DNA of 53,532 nt from Peptoniphilaceae bacterium. GTDB taxonomy: Bacteria; Bacillota; Clostridia; Tissierellales; Peptoniphilaceae. The stretch is from positions 1 to 53,532 of the forward strand of contig JALEKO010000017.1 of the NCBI GenBank assembly GCA_022769085.1, in the 5' to 3' direction. Under the pieces are notes generated by a model that searched no databases, was not told the DNA's origin, and saw nothing but the letters and a program-made list of their open reading frames with translations. Positions 24,348 to 30,730 of the stretch are shown here, one piece after another. The first letter of the stretch is position 1, and the number at the start of each line of letters is the position of its first letter. Both the position numbers and the translations under genes were made by a program.

Positions 24348-25187
24348 TTATTTATATAAAAATTCTTTTATTATTTCAATATATTCATCAGGATAAAATC
24401 CTATTTCTCCACTAAACCTAGTTAAAGCAATAAGACCACCATCAAGCGATTTTATTTCTGATAAAGCCTTCGCATTGTCTTTTTTTAATCCTCCACCATA
24501 AATAACCTCACAATTATTTGAAATTTCTTTTACATATCTAACAATTTCATCAATTGCATCATATGAAGGTAAAGTTTTTCCAGGCCCAATAGCCCATATA
24601 GGTTCGTAGGCAATAATGATTTTACTTTTATCAACTCCATCAAGACCAATTTCTATTTGACTTTTTAAAACATCTTTCCAATTTTCTCTCTCTTCAAGTG
24701 TTTCTCCAATGCAATAAAGTACTCTTAATCCTGACTCTAAAGCTCTTTTTATTCTCTGGTTTAAAATTTTATTTATGCTTTCAAAATTATTTACACCTGC
24801 ACTTCTAAGTACATTTTTAAGAGATTCTCTTTCTTCAGAATGAGCAATCATGGTTGAATCAACCCCTGCTTGTACCATTGAATTTGCAGTTCTTTTCGTT
24901 GTAAAAGCTCCAAAATTTCCACCAACTTTAGAATCAAGTTCGTATACGCTTTGACTTCCTATAAAGAAACTATCTTTATTCTTTCTTTCTTTAATTGCAT
25001 TTAAAAGGTGTAACTCTGGAAAAAATATTGTAAATTCGACGTCTTTTTCTTTTTTTATTTGTTCAAGTTCTTTTTCTATTTTCTCAACTATAGAAGATGA
25101 CCAAAGTGTAATATCATCACTTTGGTTAACTCCTCCATATATTTTTTTTATATCAAATCTTTTTAAATTTAAATGTATGTGTTTCAA
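24348..25187 (-). CDS. Divergent triose-phosphate isomerase-family protein, TTG start
   Basis: This 279-residue protein has the TPI catalytic set: Asn7/Lys9 (LNLKR), His116 in MIAHSEERE and Glu195 in IIAYEPIWAIGPGKT. It departs from housekeeping TPI in several places: AHSEERES replaces AHSERR, YGGGLKKDNA replaces YGGSV, and ALTRFSG replaces the usual GGAS loop. It is also longer than the 250-residue norm. Related divergent isomerases act on erythrulose phosphates, so the substrate may be a C3 or C4 ketose phosphate. The start codon is TTG at 25187, six bases after AAGGAG (25199-25194). It follows the aldolase gene in the catabolic operon. Confidence 0.82.
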   Translation of the reverse strand: MKHIHLNLKRFDIKKIYGGVNQSDDITLWSSSIVEKIEKELEQIKKEKDVEFTIFFPELHLLNAIKERKNKDSFFIGSQSVYELDSKVGGNFGAFTTKRTANSMVQAGVDSTMIAHSEERESLKNVLRSAGVNNFESINKILNQRIKRALESGLRVLYCIGETLEERENWKDVLKSQIEIGLDGVDKSKIIIAYEPIWAIGPGKTLPSYDAIDEIVRYVKEISNNCEVIYGGGLKKDNAKALSEIKSLDGGLIALTRFSGEIGFYPDEYIEIIKEFLYK

Positions 25188-25208
25188 AAAAAGCTCCTTG
25201 CTTTTATT

Positions 25209-26297
25209 TTATGCTCTTCCGATAGATCCAAATTCAACTATAATCTGTCCCATCATTTCTTTAACAGCTTTATCCATTGCATTTTTTAAAAGATAATCTT
25301 CATCTGAAAAACCAGATGTTATTTCATTCTTAAATTCAACAAGACTATTTCTTGGATCAAAGTCATTGTTATTTTTTATATAATCATACGCATATTTATA
25401 TTTATCTTTTGTCTTATATTCTGGATGATTTTCAAAAAGTTCAAGAATATTTCTTGTTGTAGCCATTCTTATATCAGTGTCTACATTTATTTTATTAATT
25501 CCTGCTTTTATTGCCTTTTGAATCTGATCGATTTTTATTCCTTCAGATTCTCCCATATCCATAGAATATTTTGACAGACTTTCAACCAAATATGTTGGAA
25601 TAGTTGATGAACCATGTGAAACAAGTTGACAATTGATATTACTGAATAAAAAAAGTTCTTTGATTGCTGTTACGATTTCTGTACTAAGTTTTACATTCTT
25701 TCCTTTGCTTGCCCCATGTTTTGTTCCATATGAAATTGCAAGATAATCAATTCCAGTTTTTTGAACAAATTCCAAAGCCTGTAAAGGGTTTGTATATGTT
25801 GAATTTTCAGATGATACATCATCTTCAACTCCAGCTAAAATTCCAAGTTCTGCTTCTACACTGACATTGTATTTTTTTGCTAGGTCAACTACAGCTTTTG
25901 TATTTTTAATATTTTCTTCAAATGGAAGTGAAGAACCATCATACATAACTGATGTAAAGCCTGCTTCTATGCAGGCTTTAACAGTTTCATAAGTTCTTCC
26001 GTGATCAAGGTGAAGTGCTACTGGAATATTTGTTTCTTTCGCTTTTTCTTTTACAAAATTTGCAATTAATTTTGCACCTCTTATTTTATCTTCAAGAGTA
26101 CTATTTGCAAAATCTACTCTTCCTCCAAAAAATCCCAAAGCAAGATCTGCAACTTGTAAAAGTAAAGGTGCATGGAAAGCTTCGTGAATTTCTATTGCAG
26201 AAGTCACCTGATCTACAAAATTTACATTAAATGCAGGTTGACCGTACTTAAATTTATCAGCATTATTTAATAAATATTTTCCGGTAACAAGTGTCAT
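25209..26297 (-). CDS. Class II fructose-bisphosphate aldolase-family protein
   Basis: This is a zinc-dependent ketose-bisphosphate aldolase of 362 residues from ATG 26297, chosen because AGGAGG lies just upstream. Visible motifs are GQPAFNVNFVDQVTSAIE, VALHLDHGRTYETVKACIEAGF (metal His, catalytic Asp), SVMYDGSSLPFEENI, VEAELGILAGVEDD, ISYGTKHGASKG (second metal His), LVSHGSSTIP (third metal His) and KINVDTDIRMA. It is longer than tagatose- or short FBP-aldolases (about 285) and has a C-terminal tail like fructose-bisphosphate aldolases of some Firmicutes. In the operon it would split the product of the PFK-like kinase into DHAP and an aldehyde phosphate for the TPI-like enzyme. Confidence 0.88.
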   Translation of the reverse strand: MTLVTGKYLLNNADKFKYGQPAFNVNFVDQVTSAIEIHEAFHAPLLLQVADLALGFFGGRVDFANSTLEDKIRGAKLIANFVKEKAKETNIPVALHLDHGRTYETVKACIEAGFTSVMYDGSSLPFEENIKNTKAVVDLAKKYNVSVEAELGILAGVEDDVSSENSTYTNPLQALEFVQKTGIDYLAISYGTKHGASKGKNVKLSTEIVTAIKELFLFSNINCQLVSHGSSTIPTYLVESLSKYSMDMGESEGIKIDQIQKAIKAGINKINVDTDIRMATTRNILELFENHPEYKTKDKYKYAYDYIKNNNDFDPRNSLVEFKNEITSGFSDEDYLLKNAMDKAVKEMMGQIIVEFGSIGRA

Positions 26298-26334
26298 ATT
26301 TCCTCCTAAATTAAATATTATCAATATTTAATTT

Positions 26335-27417
26335 TTATTTTAATGCTTCCTTTATTAAATCAAATTTAACATATTCATCAACAGGTCTTTCTTTTTCAAC
26401 ATCACCTGAATCGATGAACATCTGTTGTTGTTGTTTATACAAATCTGCCATTGATCCGTCTTCAACGCCTTTTTTAATATCATCTTCAGAGAACCATTTA
26501 GCATCACCTGTTTCAACTTTTGCTGCTTCTTCGTCTTTTGCAGTTTGTTTAGCATATAAGCCTACTGCATAATCCCAATTTTCTTCTTTTGCAGCAAATT
26601 GCATTGCTTTAAATAAAGCTCTATTAAATCTTACGAGTAAATCGTGATTTTTTTCAACATATGATGGAAGTGCTATAAAGCTTGAAAGATTTACAGAATC
26701 TGTAGAAAATTCTATTTGTTTTGCATCTTTTACATTATCAAGTATTTGGCTATCATATGGATTCCAAGCTGTACATGCATCAACTGATCCTGACATCATA
26801 GCAGCAACCATGTTTGTTGCATCCATTTCATACGGATCTATATCATCCATTGTAAGTCCTGCACTTGCAAGTGCTCCATTAAGAGCTGTTTCTGATGATG
26901 ATCCAGCGTTATAAGCAACTTTTTTGCCTTTAAGGTCTTTAATATCTTCTATTCCTTTTGATGTAAGAACTATAATTTTATCAGTATTGTGTACTGAACT
27001 TGGTGCAATGATGTCTGCACTTCCATTTATTGCAAGTCTATGTGCACCATGACCGATGTATGCTACATCAACACTTCCACCTTCCATTGCTGCAATTTCA
27101 GATGGACCATCTGCAAATTCAATTAAATTGATTTTTAATCCTTCTTCTTCAAAGTATCCTTTATCGATTCCTGTAAGAAGATGCCAAAGTGAAGCATAAT
27201 TAGGCATATAAGCAACATTAAGTTCTGTTAATTCTCCATCTGTTGCTTTTTCTTTTGTTTCAACAGATTCAACTGCTGCAACCGAAGCTGATTGTGGTTT
27301 AACCTCAGGTGTACTTGCAGTATTTGATGTTGTAGCTGTATTTCCAGCTCCGTTTCCACATCCTGCTAAAACCAATGTCATTGACATTGACATTAAAAAT
27401 GTTAATAATTTTTTCAT
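26335..27417 (-). CDS. ABC transporter substrate-binding lipoprotein, SsuA/TauA/NMT1-like
   Basis: This 360-residue exported lipoprotein has signal peptide MKKLLTFLMSMSMTLVLAGC with Cys20 as lipid anchor, then a Ser/Thr/Val linker. The binding domain resembles sulfonate/nitrate/thiamine-precursor binding proteins: LNVAYMPNYASLWHLLTGIDKGYFEEEGLKINL in parts, PSEIAAMEGGSVDVAYIG, IEDIKDLKGKKVAYNAGSSSE and DACTAWNPYDSQIL. It is the third gene of a complete importer (permease, ATPase, binding protein). This transporter class normally carries small anionic or aromatic compounds, not sugars, which is odd next to amino-sugar genes. The ligand is unknown. Confidence 0.87.
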   Translation of the reverse strand: MKKLLTFLMSMSMTLVLAGCGNGAGNTATTSNTASTPEVKPQSASVAAVESVETKEKATDGELTELNVAYMPNYASLWHLLTGIDKGYFEEEGLKINLIEFADGPSEIAAMEGGSVDVAYIGHGAHRLAINGSADIIAPSSVHNTDKIIVLTSKGIEDIKDLKGKKVAYNAGSSSETALNGALASAGLTMDDIDPYEMDATNMVAAMMSGSVDACTAWNPYDSQILDNVKDAKQIEFSTDSVNLSSFIALPSYVEKNHDLLVRFNRALFKAMQFAAKEENWDYAVGLYAKQTAKDEEAAKVETGDAKWFSEDDIKKGVEDGSMADLYKQQQQMFIDSGDVEKERPVDEYVKFDLIKEALK

Positions 27418-27429
27418 AGTTTCCTCCCT

Positions 27430-28221
27430 TTATTTCCTATGTTCCAAAAATTCCTTATAAACTTCATTCCAAATTTCATTTTTTAATTCCATGAATCTTT
27501 TTGAAGTCTTAATATCTTGTGTTCTTGGATATGGAATATCTATATCCACTATCCTTTTAATTCTTCCAGGTCTTGCACTCATTATTACAACTCTTTGAGC
27601 AAGCATAACTGCTTCATCAACATCATGTGTGATAAAGAAACATGTTTTTTGTTCTTGTTCCCATGTATTTAAAAGTTCTTGCTGAAGCTGAACTCTTGTT
27701 TGAGCATCAAGTGCACCGAAAGGTTCATCCATCAAAAGCACTTCAGGATTTACGGCATATGCTCTTGCAATTGCAACTCTTTGTTTCATTCCTCCTGAAA
27801 GTTCTTTAGGGTATGAATTTTCAAATCCTTCAAGCCCTACTGCTTTTATGTATTTTCTTGCTATTTCTTCAGCCTCATCCTTTGGAATTTTCTTTATTTC
27901 AAGACCATAGGTAACATTTCTCATTACCGTTCTCCAAGGGAAAAGTGCATATTGTTGGAAAACAACTCCTCTTTCAACTCCAGTTCCATGAATTGGGTTT
28001 CCATCAAGATAAATTGTTCCACTTGTAGGCTCGTGTAAACCAGCTATTGCATTAAGTAATGTAGATTTTCCACATCCTGAAGGTCCTACAACGCAGACAA
28101 ACTCATTTTCTTTTATATCAAGACTAACACCATTTAATGCAATTGTCTTTCCTTTTCTTGTGACATATTCTTTATAAACATTGTCTATTTTAAGTTTTAC
28201 TGCTGGATTTTCTCCTGCCAT
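27430..28221 (-). CDS. ABC transporter ATPase, SsuB/TauB-like
   Basis: This 263-residue cytoplasmic ATPase has Walker A GPSGCGKSTLLNAI, Q-loop VFQQYALFPW, signature ELSGGMKQRVAIARA, Walker B VLLMDEPFGALD and the H-loop FITHDVDEAVMLAQRV. The FQQYALFPWRTV and DEAVMLAQR patterns are typical of the nitrate/sulfonate/taurine group. It overlaps the permease gene by 25 bases and has AGGAGA nine bases before its ATG. It drives the importer encoded by the flanking genes. Confidence 0.92.
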   Translation of the reverse strand: MAGENPAVKLKIDNVYKEYVTRKGKTIALNGVSLDIKENEFVCVVGPSGCGKSTLLNAIAGLHEPTSGTIYLDGNPIHGTGVERGVVFQQYALFPWRTVMRNVTYGLEIKKIPKDEAEEIARKYIKAVGLEGFENSYPKELSGGMKQRVAIARAYAVNPEVLLMDEPFGALDAQTRVQLQQELLNTWEQEQKTCFFITHDVDEAVMLAQRVVIMSARPGRIKRIVDIDIPYPRTQDIKTSKRFMELKNEIWNEVYKEFLEHRK

Positions 28222-28970
28222 CCGGTAAGTCTCCTTTCTACAACGTCTGTAATTTTTACTAAAATCAATCCGATAATTCCAAGCAATATAATGTACATTA
28301 GCATTCCATCTGACTCAAATGAGTTTGCAAGTGAACGTATTCTCATACCTATACCCGCTTGAGCTCCTGTTGATTCTGCTGCAAGAAGTGTTGTAAGTGC
28401 AGCACCAAGACCAAGTCTTACGGCTGTCAATATGAAAGGAACAGTTGCTGGACAAATAATCTTTACAAAAATGTCCCAGTCATTTGATCCTAATACTCTT
28501 GCGGCTTTTATCAAGGTAACATCTATATTTTTAATTCCCTGATAAATCGTAATACTCATTGTCATAAATGTAGAAATCCAAATCAAAATTATTGCAGGCT
28601 TCTTTCCTACACCAAATGTAATTACAAGAAGCGGTGCATATCCTAAAGCTGGAATATTTCTTACAAAGTTTATCCAAGGTTCAAGAATTTTTTGAACTGG
28701 AATATACCATGCCATCAAAAATGCAATAGGAAGAGCAGTTGCAAATCCTAATAAAAATCCTGCAAGAACAGAAGTCAAACTGCTTGCAATATCTTTTCCA
28801 AAAACTCCTCTGTCAACCATTTTGCCAACTGCAGGAATTACCTTGTCTAAGAAAGGAAAACTTCTAGCTGTAACCTCTCCTATCGAAAGAAGATACCAAA
28901 GTAACAATGCTGCAGCTATTGAAATTAATAGCCAAACTTTGTCACTTATCTTGTTTTTTTTCTTATTCAT
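28197..28970 (-). CDS. ABC transporter permease, SsuC/TauC-like
   Basis: This 257-residue membrane protein with about six hydrophobic segments belongs to the BPD_transp_1 group of sulfonate/nitrate permeases. The EAA-type coupling loop is ARVLGSNDWDIFVKIICPATVPFILTAVRLGLG in parts, and WINFVRNIPALGYAPLLVI is typical. It is the first gene of the 12-gene operon, directly downstream of the promoter and cre-like site. The ribosome site is unusual, a run of six G three bases before the ATG. Confidence 0.91.
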   Translation of the reverse strand: MNKKKNKISDKVWLLISIAAALLLWYLLSIGEVTARSFPFLDKVIPAVGKMVDRGVFGKDIASSLTSVLAGFLLGFATALPIAFLMAWYIPVQKILEPWINFVRNIPALGYAPLLVITFGVGKKPAIILIWISTFMTMSITIYQGIKNIDVTLIKAARVLGSNDWDIFVKIICPATVPFILTAVRLGLGAALTTLLAAESTGAQAGIGMRIRSLANSFESDGMLMYIILLGIIGLILVKITDVVERRLTGWQEKIQQ

Positions 28971-29183
28971 ATACCCCCCAAAAAATACTTTCTTTCGAAA
29001 ACGTTTTTAATTCAACAAATTACTAATTTGATGAAAATTTAACATTTGATATATGTTTTATACCCTTTTTTTAAGGTTTATGTCAAATTTGAAATAAACA
29101 TTGGATATACTTCTTAAAACCAAGTATAATTCTTTTAAAAAGTTTCAGAATTTTTCAAATTTAGAAACTCATCTGGAGAAAAA
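28971..29183. promoter_or_regulatory. Divergent control region of the 12-gene operon and DeoR gene 2
   Basis: Minus strand: TTGACA at 29086-29081, an 18-base spacer and TATAAA at 29062-29057 form the operon promoter. Plus strand: TTGGAT at 29101-29106, an 18-base spacer and TATAAT at 29125-29130 form the DeoR promoter. TGTCAAATTTGA at 29081-29092, centred on the palindrome TCAAATTTGA, overlaps the minus -35 box and is identical to 14888-14899 upstream of the fucose operon. This is a likely operator. A cre-like site TCGAAAACGTTTTTA lies at 28995-29009, downstream of the operon promoter, where CcpA would block elongation. Confidence 0.65.
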
Positions 29184-29942
29184 ATGATTCCTGAAGAAAG
29201 ATATAAAAAAATTAAAGATATATTAAATGAAGAAAAGACTATAAGTATTTCAAATCTTAGTAAAAAAATGTACGTATCAGAATCTACTATAAGAAGAGAT
29301 GTTGATTATCTTGAAAACTCTGGCTTTCTATTGAAAATTAGAGGCGGTGTAACCTTAGTTTCAAATAATAATACTGAATATCCAAGTTTTGTAAGGAAAT
29401 TAAAAAACGTAAATGAGAAACAATATATTGTAAAAACTGCTAGTAAATATTTTTTAAAAGATGACTCTTCAATATTTTTAGATGATTCATCCACAGTAAA
29501 TTTATTAAATCCATACATAGAAAATCATTCACAAATAGTTATAATAACAAATTCAATAGACACAGCCCTAAGTTTTAACTCAAATAAAAATATAAGAGTT
29601 TTACTTTCTGGTGGAAGACTTAAATTAAATTCATCATCTCTTTACGGTGTCCAAGTTTATGATTTTTTAAATTCTTTCTATTCTGATTATCTTTTTACTT
29701 CTTGCAAATATCTTGATGAAAAAAATGTATATGAATCTGATGAAAACTTATCTGAAATAAAAAGGATAATGGTAAAAAATTCTACAAAAAAAATTCTTCT
29801 TGCAGATTCAAGTAAATTTTATAAAAAATCATTCATTTCTACATGTCAAACAAGAGAATTTGACTATATTGTAACAGATAAAAAACCTGAAGATAAATTT
29901 ATTAAATCTTTAAAACCTTTTACAAAAGTAATTTGGGAATAA
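29184..29942 (+). CDS. DeoR-family transcriptional regulator 2 (12-gene operon)
   Basis: This 252-residue regulator is paralogous to the one at 14978-15733. It has the winged-helix region MIPEERYKKIKDILNEEK, VSESTIRRDVDYLENSGFL and RGGVTLV, and the sensor domain FLDDSSTVNLL, LLSGGRLK and LADSSKF. It is divergent from the aldolase/LarA/nag operon and probably represses it until a phosphorylated intermediate accumulates. The ribosome site is CTGGAG six bases before the ATG. It is followed by a bidirectional terminator shared with apt. Confidence 0.92.
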   Translation: MIPEERYKKIKDILNEEKTISISNLSKKMYVSESTIRRDVDYLENSGFLLKIRGGVTLVSNNNTEYPSFVRKLKNVNEKQYIVKTASKYFLKDDSSIFLDDSSTVNLLNPYIENHSQIVIITNSIDTALSFNSNKNIRVLLSGGRLKLNSSSLYGVQVYDFLNSFYSDYLFTSCKYLDEKNVYESDENLSEIKRIMVKNSTKKILLADSSKFYKKSFISTCQTREFDYIVTDKKPEDKFIKSLKPFTKVIWE

Positions 29943-30011
29943 AATCATAAATTATTTTTGATTTAAACTTTTAAAGGGCATATAAATTTTATATATTTAG
30001 TTTAAACAACA

Positions 30012-30052
30012 AAAAATACCAGAGAAAACATAAAACTAACTCTGGTATTTTT
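30012..30052. terminator. Bidirectional terminator between DeoR gene 2 and apt
   Basis: A 13-base stem (AAAAATACCAGAG at 30012-30024 with CTCTGGTATTTTT at 30040-30052) and a 15-base loop are flanked by A and T runs. It lies between the converging DeoR and apt genes and can stop both transcripts. Confidence 0.85.
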
Positions 30053-30076
30053 ATTTTATTATTTTTGATATTGAAT

Positions 30077-30601
30077 TTAATGATCGTACTTAACTAAAGA
30101 TATTACTTCATATTTTTTTAATTTTTCTCTTGCATCTAAATCTTTAAGTTCCACAACAGATTCTATTGCACAAACCTCACCTTCAAGTTTTTCAATAAGC
30201 TTTGCAGCGGCAAGTGTTGTTCCACCTGTTGCAAGTAAATCGTCAATTATTAAAACTTTATCATTCTTTTTTACAGAATCTCTGTGAATTTCAAGCTTAT
30301 CTGTGCCATATTCAAGTTCATATTCAACAGAAACAGTATCTGCAGGAAGCTTTCCCGGCTTTCTTATCATTAAAAAAGATTTATCCATCTTGTATGCAAG
30401 TGCTGCACCAAATATAAAGCCTCTTGATTCAATACCTGCAATTTTATCTATTTCAATATTTTTTTCTTGTAATTTTCTCTCAAGCTCATCAATTGTAAAT
30501 TTAAATGCGTCTTTATTTCCTATTAAAGTAGAAATATCTTTGTAGGATATTCCTTTTATAGGAAAATCCTCAATCACTCTGATATTAGAAATTATATCCA
30601 T
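30077..30601 (-). CDS. apt: Adenine phosphoribosyltransferase
   Basis: Apt makes AMP from adenine and PRPP in purine salvage. From ATG 30601 the protein has 174 residues, the usual length. This start follows GGAGGGG, which an upstream ATG at 30613 would overlap. Motifs are IRVIEDFPIKGISYKDIS at the N-terminus, GIESRGFIFGAALAY, RKPGKLPA and the PRPP-binding loop VLIIDDLLATGGTTLAAA. It appears to be a single-gene unit with terminators on either side. Confidence 0.95.
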   Translation of the reverse strand: MDIISNIRVIEDFPIKGISYKDISTLIGNKDAFKFTIDELERKLQEKNIEIDKIAGIESRGFIFGAALAYKMDKSFLMIRKPGKLPADTVSVEYELEYGTDKLEIHRDSVKKNDKVLIIDDLLATGGTTLAAAKLIEKLEGEVCAIESVVELKDLDAREKLKKYEVISLVKYDH

Positions 30602-30676
30602 TAACCCCTCCATTTTTTCGTTAAAATTATACTTTAATTTATTCTATATTTAAATAAATAAATTTTTTTTTCTATA

Positions 30677-30711
30677 AAAAATACCCTCATTTTTAATATG
30701 AGAGTATTTTA
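30677..30711 (-). terminator. Terminator downstream of the LtaS-like gene
   Basis: A stem of about 13 bases with one mismatch (AAAATACCCTCAT near 30678-30690 with ATGAGAGTATTTT at 30698-30710) lies about 20 bases after the stop at 30731. On the minus strand it ends in a T run. Confidence 0.75.
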
Positions 30712-30730
30712 AAAATTTTTTATTAAAAAG

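Noticed and set aside
17732-28970. Standard sulfoquinovose (sulfo-EMP) pathway
   Set aside because: The sulfonate-type importer, kinase and aldolase are suggestive, but no sulfoquinovosidase, sulfoquinovose isomerase or sulfolactaldehyde reductase is present, and nagA/nagB do not belong to that pathway.
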